Shown: positions 1 to 6,499 of the stretch, one piece after another
Numbering within the stretch: position 1 is the stretch's first letter
Layout of the letters: each line of letters begins with the position of its first letter
NCBI GenBank assembly: GCA_040386355.1
Contig: JAZKFP010000274.1
Coordinates: 1-7,283 of the forward strand
DNA: 7,283 bases
Direction: 5' to 3'
Source of the DNA: JAZKFP01 sp040386355
Lineage (GTDB): Bacteria; Pseudomonadota; Gammaproteobacteria; Pseudomonadales; UBA6940
Notes under the pieces: generated by a model
Seen by the model: the letters and a program-made list of their open reading frames with translations, nothing else
Database searches by the model: none
What the model was told of the DNA's origin: nothing
Program-made: the position numbers and the translations under genes

Positions 1-605
1 CGATCTCGATGCGCAGCCATCCATTTTTCTTGTTTAGGACAACCCAAACTTACCCACACGGTACCCGCACCAGACGCATTAATATCTCGAATTATTTTTT
101 CATCTTCTTCTTGAGTTAATGCACGAAAAGGCGGTGAATAAGCACCAGCAATTTTCAAAGATGGAAAATGTTTAGATAATGTTTTTTGCAATGTGGCGAG
201 CGTTTCTTCAGAACTGCCGTACAAATAAATACTTTGATTACGATAGGCTGCAAGTGTGCAATATTTCCACATTAAATCAGGACCGTTAATTCTTTGCTGA
301 TCAATATGTCCTAATTTTCTTAACATCCAGGCAACAGGTGCGCCGTCGGGAGTTGCCATATCAGCATTTTGCACCGCAGCACTAAATTCTGGGTCTTGTC
401 CTGCAGTTACGCAGGAGTGTGCATTACAAATGCAGACGTATCGACTTTTATTTTCTTCTGCCCAAGAAGAAATTCTTTCCAATGCGGTATTCCAAGATAA
501 AACATCAATTGGCGCGGATAATACGTTTGTAGTTATTCTTGGTTCGATAATAGTTTTCATTTTAATAGGTGATGCTATTGGTGATGGTGATTGTACTGAG
601 TTCAT
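1..605 (-). CDS. WecG/TagA/CpsF-family (GT26) glycosyltransferase, 3' end cut by window edge
   Basis: The reading frame starts at ATG 605-603 and stays open to the left edge, giving 201 residues of a family usually about 240-250 long, so only the C-terminal tail is missing. Family landmarks in order: an NAHS motif near residues 61-64, ADMATPDGAPVAW (81-93) with the PDG Asp that is the proposed catalytic base in TagA, RINGPDLM (105-112), IYLYGSS (126-132) and SLGCPKQEKWM (186-196). Members transfer an N-acetylaminosugar (ManNAc or ManNAcA) from a UDP donor to a polyprenyl-linked sugar at the inner membrane, for teichoic acid, enterobacterial common antigen or exopolysaccharide. The start overlaps the stop of the upstream GT4 gene as ATGA, and a GAGGGG ribosome site lies 8 bases upstream (614-619), so the two are probably translationally coupled. 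The donor sugar cannot be read from the sequence. Family assignment is firm; the exopolysaccharide role is inferred from the neighbour. Confidence 0.9.
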   Translation of the reverse strand, partial: MNSVQSPSPIASPIKMKTIIEPRITTNVLSAPIDVLSWNTALERISSWAEENKSRYVCICNAHSCVTAGQDPEFSAAVQNADMATPDGAPVAWMLRKLGHIDQQRINGPDLMWKYCTLAAYRNQSIYLYGSSEETLATLQKTLSKHFPSLKIAGAYSPPFRALTQEEDEKIIRDINASGAGTVWVSLGCPKQEKWMAAHRD

Positions 606-1816
606 TGAATTCGCCCCTCTACTGCCTTATACGCGTCACGATAAATATGCATTAGCTGCGTGTAATTACGTGCCGCCGTAAATTCTTTTTCATATAAATT
701 ACGGGCATTAACTCCCATTGCTAACATTTTTTCTGGATTATTTTCGGCCCATTGGATTTTTGCTGCTAAATCATCCGCATTATTTACATCGAATAATAAA
801 CCCGTTACACCGTCTTCTATTAACTCTGCCAAAGCGCCAATTCGACTTGCAATAACAGGTAAGCCACAACCAAATGCTTCAACCAGTGTGCGGGGGAAAT
901 TCTCATACCAAATACTAGGTAATATTAATGCAGAAGCTTGGCTCATTTCTTCTCGTACTGTGTCACCGTTCAGTGCACCTAATAAGGTAACTCCAGAAAG
1001 TTTTCTCATTAGCTCGGCTTCAGGACCGGTTCCAGCGACACGCAATTTAACTTGCTTAATTTGTTGAGTAGCAATTCGCTGCATTGCATTTGCTAACACC
1101 TCAATGCCCTTTTCAGCTGACAAACGACCAACAAATAATAATCCTTGTCTGTCTTGTGCTGGTAGTTGCGGGAAATCAACAAAGTTTGCTTTTACCATTA
1201 TCTTGTCGGCGGGCAACCCACCTTGAATAAACTTTTGTCGACAGAACTCATTTAAAGCGATGTATCGAGTGACTTTATTCTGCCAAGTTCCCAGCATGCG
1301 ATGCATCGTTACCATGCCAGCAAGTACGGCGCTTTGTACTTTGGAATCACGATAACAACCATGAGCTGCACCTCGCCACGGCACACGACCTATACAGTCT
1401 TCACATACTTTGCCGTCGCGCAAATACATAGCTTGCGGACAATGCAAGCGGAAGTTGTGCAAAGTTTGCACTACAGGAATGCGCATTCGATATGCAACCC
1501 AATAAATTGCAGGAGAAATTAATGGAAAAGTATTATGAACATGAACAATATCGGGTTGAAACTGACGAAGACATTTTTCAAAATCCTGGCTGGAAGACTT
1601 GGACCAAAAAGTTTGAACCGCAACAGATGCGCGTGACATGTGCGGAATTACATCGTTGGTTTTGCTAAACAACTCAACCGAATGACCATATTGTTTTAGT
1701 AAAGCAATTTCTGCTTCGACTACGGTATCTTCACCGCCTTTTTGTTGATAAGCATTATGAACAATTAAAATTTTTGATACGACACTTGGTGTATCAATTG
1801 ATTGAATAGACGACAT
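602..1816 (-). CDS. GT4-family glycosyltransferase (GT-B fold), exopolysaccharide type
   Basis: This 404-residue protein is a retaining GT-B glycosyltransferase. The N-terminal Rossmann domain begins at KILIVHNAYQQKGGED (15-30), the acceptor-side loop seen in many polysaccharide GT4 enzymes. VHVHN (91-95) and QTLHNFRLHCP (117-127) follow. Cysteines 126, 138, 141 and 154 are spaced like a metal-binding or structural cluster found in some members. The C-terminal donor-binding domain starts at LLFVGRLSAEKGIEVL (226-241) and carries the EX7E signature with Glu305 and Glu313 (YENFPRTLVEAFGCGLPVIAS), which contacts the nucleotide sugar. It probably adds one sugar to a lipid-linked repeat unit on the cytoplasmic side of the inner membrane. 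The start at 1816 leaves only 14 residues before the first strand; a weak GGAG site lies 11 bases upstream (1828-1831). It is first in the visible operon and overlaps the WecG-family gene by 4 bases. Sugar specificity is unknown. Confidence 0.92.
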   Translation of the reverse strand: MSSIQSIDTPSVVSKILIVHNAYQQKGGEDTVVEAEIALLKQYGHSVELFSKTNDVIPHMSRASVAVQTFWSKSSSQDFEKCLRQFQPDIVHVHNTFPLISPAIYWVAYRMRIPVVQTLHNFRLHCPQAMYLRDGKVCEDCIGRVPWRGAAHGCYRDSKVQSAVLAGMVTMHRMLGTWQNKVTRYIALNEFCRQKFIQGGLPADKIMVKANFVDFPQLPAQDRQGLLFVGRLSAEKGIEVLANAMQRIATQQIKQVKLRVAGTGPEAELMRKLSGVTLLGALNGDTVREEMSQASALILPSIWYENFPRTLVEAFGCGLPVIASRIGALAELIEDGVTGLLFDVNNADDLAAKIQWAENNPEKMLAMGVNARNLYEKEFTAARNYTQLMHIYRDAYKAVEGRIQ

Positions 1817-1890
1817 ACTACAGGTGACTCCAGAAGATCCCGTAAATCTTCACCGCTAAGGATGCTGGATTCTACTTCATAATTCGTCGC

Positions 1891-1918
1891 ATTTTAATAT
1901 TTTTTTAAGTCGAATCAA
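1891..1918 (-). promoter_or_regulatory. Candidate sigma-70 promoter for the glycosyltransferase operon
   Basis: On the minus strand a -35 box TTGATT (1918-1913) is followed after 16 bases by a -10 box TAAAAT (1896-1891, 5 of 6 to consensus). Transcription would begin near 1884, giving a leader of about 68 bases before the GT4 start at 1816. The region is AT-rich, so a chance match is possible. I found no good promoter on the plus strand for the divergent gene at 1962. Confidence 0.4.
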
Positions 1919-1961
1919 GGTAACTTAGCCGGTAATAACTATTTAAATATAGAGATGTAAA

Positions 1962-2660
1962 ATGCCAAATGACGTAGCTTTGCTCCAGCTTGTTCCAGAT
2001 TATTCATCTTCTCATGTAAAAAACTTAAAACGGAAATCTGCAATTTTCAATTCCATTGATTGCATTTGTCCTAGTTCAGAACTTAATTCTAATTATCCGG
2101 ACCTAAGAAAATCTCCTACAACTCACAGACTCTTGGAAGATATCAATCAGTATCATCATGATTTTTTTGAACCCAATAACGATCTTGTAAAAAAACAAAA
2201 AATTCATTCCACTAATTTTTCTGATCCTATGTGTGATCAACTTAACAATAATTTCACCTACCCAATTATAGATTTTATGGATGAACCAATACCCATAGCT
2301 AATAATGATACAGAAAATCTAGATAATGATTTAGAATTTTTCACGACAGAAGATTTAGAGAATATTGCGTGTATAACAACGAAAGAAAAATTAATTACAC
2401 TATATGGTGCAAAAATATTAAATGAACCCGATCACTTCATAACTATTTTAATTAGTTATTATAAAGACCTAGAATTATTAGGATTTAACAAGGATCAAAT
2501 ATTTAGAATATTAAAAAGTAATTTAGGCGAGCAAAAAGCAAATCTTATAATTGAACGCTTTAATTTAGCATTTGATATAAAAAAGATTAAAGATCCTAGT
2601 ATTTTAATGGAATATGTAACCTGTGTAGCTTGTGGGGAAATAAGACTAACTAAAAATTAG
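1962..2660 (+). CDS. Hypothetical protein, 232 aa, helical C-terminal half, possible effector-like orphan
   Basis: I do not recognise this protein. It is very rich in Asn, Asp, Lys and Ile and has no signal peptide or membrane segment. Residues 1-125 are polar and look disordered, with a small basic patch KNLKRK (20-25). Residues 127-225 look like packed helices: FTTEDLENIA (127-136), an amphipathic stretch at 141-170, then GFNKDQIFRILKSNLGEQ (174-191) and NLIIERFNLAFDIKK (194-208). The protein ends with a lone CVAC pair at 221-224. The stretch from F175 resembles one unit of TALE-like helical repeats (F..xxIxxI......G.Q...), but only one reasonable unit is visible. ATG 1962 is the first start in the frame; an ATG at 1955 is followed at once by a stop, and the ribosome site is poor. 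The gene stands alone, divergent from the glycosyltransferases and convergent with the lipoxygenase gene 80 bases away; I see no clear terminator in that gap. Strong AT bias hints at transfer. Confidence 0.7.
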   Translation: MPNDVALLQLVPDYSSSHVKNLKRKSAIFNSIDCICPSSELNSNYPDLRKSPTTHRLLEDINQYHHDFFEPNNDLVKKQKIHSTNFSDPMCDQLNNNFTYPIIDFMDEPIPIANNDTENLDNDLEFFTTEDLENIACITTKEKLITLYGAKILNEPDHFITILISYYKDLELLGFNKDQIFRILKSNLGEQKANLIIERFNLAFDIKKIKDPSILMEYVTCVACGEIRLTKN

Positions 2661-2740
2661 TACATTTCTCATCAACGAGCGTCTATAGATGTGGCATGTC
2701 CATTCTAATTTTATTAAATGCAAACTAATCCTATTTTTAG

Positions 2741-4552
2741 TTATTGGTTCACACTACGCTCTAACAATCCTGGCAATGCTGCACCTGGCAGACGCGGATC
2801 ATTTTCTTGAATATCCATTAAATAGCGAATTAATTCCCAAAATGCATGCGCTAACGATTGTAGTTCTTCAGATTCTGGAATTTTAGTTGCAGCGTAAAAT
2901 GAACCAAGTGCGTATTTTGGTAATGACGTCCATAACAGTACAGAAGCCATGTTATAAAAACGTCGAACTGATAAATGTTTTGTCCCCATTGGAACTGCGA
3001 TAGGCATTAAATGTGCCTGCAAGGCATACTGTAAAATTCCGTTGCCGACATTTTCATGCGTAATCGTCGCCATAAAAACATAATTAGCAACCAAACGTGC
3101 TAAATCATCGCGGGTTAGCATTAACCCATTTTTGCCCTGTAAATAATTCTGAATACTTTTATTTTCTGTGGGCAACACCTGATTAATCCAGCCATCCATC
3201 ATTGCCATAATATTTTTATCGTTATGCATTGCTTGATCGCTTTCGTAAATAGTTTCTACATAGCGTTTTATTCCTGCACGATATTCTCGATAAAGATTTA
3301 AACAATATTCTTGAAATCGCATTTTGAATGGTAGGGCTCGATCTAAATTTCGTGATTTAACATCGGCTTCAAAATCCAATAAAGCAAAATCAATTGTTTT
3401 TGCAGCGTCATTCAAAATAGTATTGATGGTTAAATTATCATAAGGAAAAATCATCGCAAGAAATGCAAAATCACCAATCAGCAAAGGTATTTGCGACCAA
3501 TGAATTCCTACAGTGCCAACGGTATGTGGATCCATAAAGCGCGCAATCGGATGGTTCACTTCTAATGTGTTGCGCTCTTTTCCAATCATCCCAATATTTA
3601 TCAAATGCACAACAAGTAAATGACGAATTGCAATGGAATCCATCATCATCGTTGCCATTGCAATATCTTGTGCTTTTTCCCAAGCTAACCAAGAAGAGGT
3701 CCACCGACTCATTGTTGCGTCAGGCTTTGCAACAATTTGATCACCTAATATAATTTTTTGACATTGCATTATATTATTTTCAAATTTTAATTCGGCGCGA
3801 AATCCAAGTCGTTCAAAACCAGGGCGTGGTTCATACGCACGTAAACCTTCGAGCTCTACGCTGAAAGTATTTTCACCAGTGCGACGTAAATATTGCATAA
3901 ACATTCCTGATCCACTTAGTATTCCACCAAGTCGATCACCACGTGCTGCACCGTTTCTTAAATCCGATGGAACTTCAGGGAGTGGATATACTAATGAAAA
4001 AATTCCCCACTGTTTTTTTAAACCTTCATGGGTATTAGCAATTTCTCGATCCAGTTCATCTTTTGGTTGCAGTAATTTTTTTGCTGCGGGTTCCATAATG
4101 GTTAAAGCAACACGGGTAAATTTAGCGCGAATCGTAGCAGCCGGGCCCTCTCCTGTAACGTCTGGCACCATAAGCGTATTCATATTTGATCCAGGAATAG
4201 TTGCGTCTATGCGTTTAAAGCGTACTCGTCCAACGGTACTAAATAATTTAGATTCTAGACGCATTTGCTGCACTTCCTTAAAACCTATGGTCAGTAATTT
4301 AAAGGTCACACAGGAAACGGCTTTAGTCGTAAATTCAACAACTTCATGCTGTGCATTGATTGCACGCTTTTGCCAACGCTCTACAAATTTATCGGATATA
4401 TAATGTAAACCTTTTCGAGTATTTGATTGGGCATTTAATGGTTGTTTAGCAATTAATATTTTTGCATGCTTGTTTAATTTCGCGACAGAATTTTTAAATA
4501 CTTCTGGTGTTGAAATTTTCATAATCCCAGATTTTGTTTTACGCGTAGACAT
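2741..4552 (-). CDS. Lipoxygenase-family protein, no PLAT domain
   Basis: Lipoxygenases insert O2 into 1,4-pentadiene fatty acids to make hydroperoxides, using a non-haem Fe or Mn bound by histidines. The 603-residue protein carries the family core: W290xxA with EKAQD (292-296) before HLLVVH, giving His311 and His316 as the HxxxxH ligand pair; NHPIARFMDPH with His334 and His343; and ATITHENVG with distal His499. His316 to His334 is 18 residues and His316 to His499 is 183; soybean LOX-1 has 18 and 186. The C-terminus LPGLLERSVNQ follows the usual IPNSISI pattern. Two sites are odd: the fourth ligand (Asn at His+4 in soybean) is Gly503 here, with Asn501 and Asn504 nearby, and the terminal Ile is Gln603. 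There is no PLAT lipid-binding domain and no signal peptide, as in compact bacterial forms, and the N-terminal 70 residues are basic. An AAAGGA site lies 6 bases before the start (4559-4564). It is second in an operon, 22 bases after the P450 gene. The family is well supported; activity is less certain. Confidence 0.85.
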   Translation of the reverse strand: MSTRKTKSGIMKISTPEVFKNSVAKLNKHAKILIAKQPLNAQSNTRKGLHYISDKFVERWQKRAINAQHEVVEFTTKAVSCVTFKLLTIGFKEVQQMRLESKLFSTVGRVRFKRIDATIPGSNMNTLMVPDVTGEGPAATIRAKFTRVALTIMEPAAKKLLQPKDELDREIANTHEGLKKQWGIFSLVYPLPEVPSDLRNGAARGDRLGGILSGSGMFMQYLRRTGENTFSVELEGLRAYEPRPGFERLGFRAELKFENNIMQCQKIILGDQIVAKPDATMSRWTSSWLAWEKAQDIAMATMMMDSIAIRHLLVVHLINIGMIGKERNTLEVNHPIARFMDPHTVGTVGIHWSQIPLLIGDFAFLAMIFPYDNLTINTILNDAAKTIDFALLDFEADVKSRNLDRALPFKMRFQEYCLNLYREYRAGIKRYVETIYESDQAMHNDKNIMAMMDGWINQVLPTENKSIQNYLQGKNGLMLTRDDLARLVANYVFMATITHENVGNGILQYALQAHLMPIAVPMGTKHLSVRRFYNMASVLLWTSLPKYALGSFYAATKIPESEELQSLAHAFWELIRYLMDIQENDPRLPGAALPGLLERSVNQ

Positions 4553-4574
4553 AGTGAATCCTTTCTTTATAAAA

Positions 4575-5981
4575 TTAAAATGCAGGATTTAAAATAGTAA
4601 TCGCCCGCAAATCATGCTTTTGAGCGATGGTGTCGACCATTATTTGCGTGACTAAAATAGATAATTCCTTTGCCGGACAATCGTGCGGTCCTTTAGACCA
4701 ACTAAGAATGCCTTCATATTCTTTTTCCGAACGATGAATATTAAATTCGTTTGGTTTAGTGAAAAAATCTTTATCTTGATTTGAACATATAAACGGATAC
4801 GCAATTTGATCACCAGGTTGTAAATGCAGTTTTTGATTTGCAACAGTAAAAGTTTCTTCTTTCTCAAGCGTACGATGTATCGAAGTGACGGTAGGATATA
4901 AACGTACGGATTCCATAATAAAATTTCTTTTTTTCTGAGGACTTAACTCTGCGTAATTAATTCCATAACGGTTAACATTTTCGATACAACGAATCACCAG
5001 TGTTCCAACACTAAACATGGCTGCAAACATAGTCATGTCGATTATCATATTATCTATTTTATAATTTCTTAACTTAATATAAACATTTTTACGAATATGT
5101 TGGGCAGTTCCAAGCAAGCCAGTTAGAAATGGAAAATATCCTTGTAATAATGAAAATTCTACAAAACGGCGCATATAATCAAAGGTAACATCATCGGCAT
5201 CATTTTTAGTAATTTTAGTTTGTGCCAATAGTTGAATAAATATTCGCGTTACTGCACCACGAATTTTAAACGTTGATAGCATGTTTTTATCATCTGACCA
5301 ATCTCGTAAAATGGATTTTGATTCAGTTAATACTTGATCGTAGGTATAGGCCTGAACGCGAGGCGTAAAAATATTGTCATTGACATAATGACGGGTAGAT
5401 TTTCGAATCGGTTGATTTTGATTGAGAATTCCAGAGTTAGTCGAAAATACATCAGTTGTACTCGAAACAATATTCACACCCATAAAATCGTTTGTTTTAT
5501 AAATCGGCTTTACAATATCTTGAGCAGTTGAATTGTAATCAGTAAGCATTAAACCTCGACCAAAAATAAAATTACCACCGTATATTTTTTCGTGCAATTG
5601 CATTGTTTCATTTTGAATGTTCAACCAAATCAATGCAAAATCGATTGGTGTCGTAATTTCAATGATTGCTCTTCTAACAAATGAAAGCTGACTTTTATAA
5701 GCATAAATTTTTAAAGGTTTCAGCACAGAAACTATTGCGTAGGAAAAGACATGCGTGGTTGGTCTTATTGCCTTTTCCAACGTTTCTTGTAATATTTTTT
5801 CAGCAAATTGACGCGCCTGAATTTGCCAAGCTAAATCATTAAAATTTGAAATATCTATTCCAGTTTTTTCAGAGATTTTTGTCTGCATTGAAGCAAAAGG
5901 ACATTTGGAATTTTCACTGAAAGAATTTTTACCAGGTAAAATCCTAGATTTTACTGAGCGTAATGCGGTTATAGGATTCAT
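4575..5981 (-). CDS. Cytochrome P450 superfamily protein, CYP74-like (fatty-acid hydroperoxide type)
   Basis: The 468-residue protein has the C-terminal P450 core: the K-helix ExxR as Glu357-SV-Arg360 in ESVRLYPTV, IHRTL (368-372), LQPGDQIAYP (387-396), then DFFTKPNEFNIHR (405-417) and the haem loop WSKGPHDCPAKEL (428-440) with Cys435 as thiolate ligand. Trp428 replaces the usual Phe. CPAKE is like the CxGKD/CxAKD of plant CYP74 enzymes, and WSKGP matches their WSNGP, but the nine-residue CYP74 insert before the Cys is absent. The I-helix region (about 312-333, AAMFSVGTLVI) lacks the acidic-Thr pair needed to activate O2, as in P450s that use hydroperoxides. The length suits CYP74 (about 480). 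No membrane anchor or signal peptide is evident. It precedes the lipoxygenase gene by 22 bases, so its likely substrate is the lipoxygenase product, giving an allene oxide, aldehyde, divinyl ether or epoxyalcohol. An AAGGAG site lies 11 bases upstream (5993-5998). The DNA is visibly more AT-rich than the lipoxygenase gene. P450 fold is firm; subfamily is inference. Confidence 0.83.
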   Translation of the reverse strand: MNPITALRSVKSRILPGKNSFSENSKCPFASMQTKISEKTGIDISNFNDLAWQIQARQFAEKILQETLEKAIRPTTHVFSYAIVSVLKPLKIYAYKSQLSFVRRAIIEITTPIDFALIWLNIQNETMQLHEKIYGGNFIFGRGLMLTDYNSTAQDIVKPIYKTNDFMGVNIVSSTTDVFSTNSGILNQNQPIRKSTRHYVNDNIFTPRVQAYTYDQVLTESKSILRDWSDDKNMLSTFKIRGAVTRIFIQLLAQTKITKNDADDVTFDYMRRFVEFSLLQGYFPFLTGLLGTAQHIRKNVYIKLRNYKIDNMIIDMTMFAAMFSVGTLVIRCIENVNRYGINYAELSPQKKRNFIMESVRLYPTVTSIHRTLEKEETFTVANQKLHLQPGDQIAYPFICSNQDKDFFTKPNEFNIHRSEKEYEGILSWSKGPHDCPAKELSILVTQIMVDTIAQKHDLRAITILNPAF

Positions 5982-6002
5982 CCTGAATCATGCTCCTTAT
6001 GA

Positions 6003-6027
6003 AATGAGAACTTTAAAATTACTCATT
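6003..6027. promoter_or_regulatory. Operator-like dyad across the -10 box of the P450-lipoxygenase promoter
   Basis: AATGAG (6003-6008) and CTCATT (6022-6027) form a perfect 6-base inverted repeat with 13 bases between. The candidate -10 box (6010-6015) lies between the arms. A dimeric regulator bound here would block RNA polymerase, so repression is the simplest reading. No regulator gene is visible in the window. Confidence 0.35.
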
Positions 6028-6038
6028 ACGAGTGTTAA
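6010..6038 (-). promoter_or_regulatory. Candidate sigma-70 promoter for the P450-lipoxygenase operon
   Basis: On the minus strand a -35 box TTAACA (6038-6033, 5 of 6 to consensus) is followed after exactly 17 bases by a -10 box TAAAGT (6015-6010, 4 of 6). Transcription would start near 6003, leaving a short leader of about 22 bases that includes the AAGGAG ribosome site. Spacing and position make this the best promoter candidate in the window. Confidence 0.5.
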
Positions 6039-6133
6039 AAGATAGCATCTACTAGATTTTGAAACTAGCGATGGCAAATAGACGACATCTGTTTAGAACC
6101 TATGCTTTTAATGACCAATAAAAAATACCAAGA

Positions 6134-6180
6134 CTAGCTTAAAAAAATTCTTTGTCATCTTGTATCAAAATTTAAGCTAG
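6134..6180. repeat. Inverted repeat, 10-base arms with 27-base loop
   Basis: CTAGCTTAAA (6134-6143) is matched perfectly by TTTAAGCTAG (6171-6180). Neither side is followed by a clean T-run, so it is not a convincing intrinsic terminator. It could be a protein-binding site or one end of a small repeat element that also includes the palindrome starting 6 bases later. Confidence 0.6.
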
Positions 6181-6186
6181 CACATG

Positions 6187-6208
6187 CGGGCGAATAATTA
6201 TTCGCCCG
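6187..6208. repeat. 22-base perfect palindrome
   Basis: The half-site CGGGCGAATAA is followed without a spacer by its exact reverse complement. As RNA, wobble pairs could lengthen the stem slightly outward (6184-6211). It has no T-run on either side. GC-rich ends with an AT centre are typical of dispersed palindromic intergenic repeats. Its GCGAAT core is shared with the direct repeats at 6279 and 7213. Confidence 0.75.
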
Positions 6209-6272
6209 TGTTGAACGCTGCCTGTTACTAATTGAAAATTAAAAAAATGTTTTAGGAAACCTATGTGCTTCT

Positions 6273-6288
6273 GCTACGTACCCGTAGC
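6273..6288. repeat. Short hairpin at the edge of direct-repeat copy 1
   Basis: GCTACG (6273-6278) and CGTAGC (6283-6288) are perfect complements around a 4-base TACC loop. A run of eight T follows only after eight more bases (6297-6304), too far for a standard intrinsic terminator. The left arm is absent from the second repeat copy, so this hairpin is not a shared property of the repeat. Confidence 0.45.
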
Positions 6289-6317
6289 GAATGACCTTTT
6301 TTTTAAAAAAGAGTAGG
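6279..6317 (+). repeat. Direct repeat, copy 1
   Basis: This 39-base copy begins with TACCCGTAGCGAATG, identical in the second copy, then A/G, CC, a T-run (8), an A-run (6) and a GTAGG tail. It lies about 180 bases before the PEP-CTERM gene, in the same orientation as copy 2 at 7213-7252. Confidence 0.8.
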
Positions 6318-6388
6318 AATTCATCATGATCTTTAATTGAACAAAAAACATACAACCAAGTTTAATTATTTTTTGAAAATAAAATCTG

Positions 6389-6417
6389 TTTACAAAGAAA
6401 AAAAGATCTTTTAGAGT
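6389..6417 (+). promoter_or_regulatory. Candidate sigma-70 promoter for the PEP-CTERM gene
   Basis: TTTACA (6389-6394, 5 of 6 to -35) is separated by 17 bases from TAGAGT (6412-6417, 4 of 6 to -10). The start would be near 6424 with a leader of about 76 bases. I saw no convincing -24/-12 sigma-54 site, which is used for some PEP-CTERM genes elsewhere. AT-richness limits confidence. Confidence 0.35.
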
Positions 6418-6499
6418 CGCTGCGTTGTGCCTATGTTGTATCTATGTTTTCCCTCTGTATTTCCTCGCCTTTTATAAAGCTTTGCAACGGAGATTGCCC

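Larger units (their letters stand above)
5982..6499. other. 518-base intergenic region between divergent genes, rich in symmetry
   Basis: No credible protein gene lies here; open frames are tiny and lack ribosome sites. It holds, in order, the P450-lipoxygenase promoter with its dyad (6003-6038), a pair of CTAG sites (6052 and 6065), a 10-base-arm inverted repeat (6134-6180), a 22-base perfect palindrome (6187-6208), a short hairpin joined to the first direct-repeat copy (6273-6317), and a candidate promoter for the PEP-CTERM gene (6389-6417). The open frame that extends the PEP-CTERM gene upstream to 6425 is not used in my call because the strong ribosome site is at 6489-6492. Confidence 0.7.

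Noticed and set aside
1893..1912. PmrA-like TTAATATT direct repeat upstream of the 232-residue protein gene
   Set aside because: The first half matches the Legionella/Coxiella-type consensus, but the second half matches at only about four positions, which is expected by chance in AT-rich DNA.
2661..2740. Bidirectional terminator between the convergent 232-residue protein and lipoxygenase genes
   Set aside because: I searched by eye and found only a weak GCAT/ATGC pairing with a long loop and no T-run.
3879..4403. A 174-codon plus-strand open frame inside the lipoxygenase gene
   Set aside because: It is the antisense shadow of a gene with clear family motifs, and its protein has no recognisable features.
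5944..5991. A 15-codon open frame on the minus strand overlapping the P450 start
   Set aside because: The ribosome site AAGGAG is only one base from its ATG, too close for normal initiation, and the peptide shows no leader-like composition. The P450 ATG at 5981 is better placed.
6273..6304. Intrinsic terminator made of the GCTACG/CGTAGC hairpin and a T8 run
   Set aside because: Eight bases separate the stem from the T-run, and no gene on the plus strand ends just upstream.
6425..6499. N-terminal extension of the PEP-CTERM protein from ATG 6425
   Set aside because: It adds 25 residues ahead of a complete signal peptide, lacks a ribosome site, and would begin at about the predicted transcript start.
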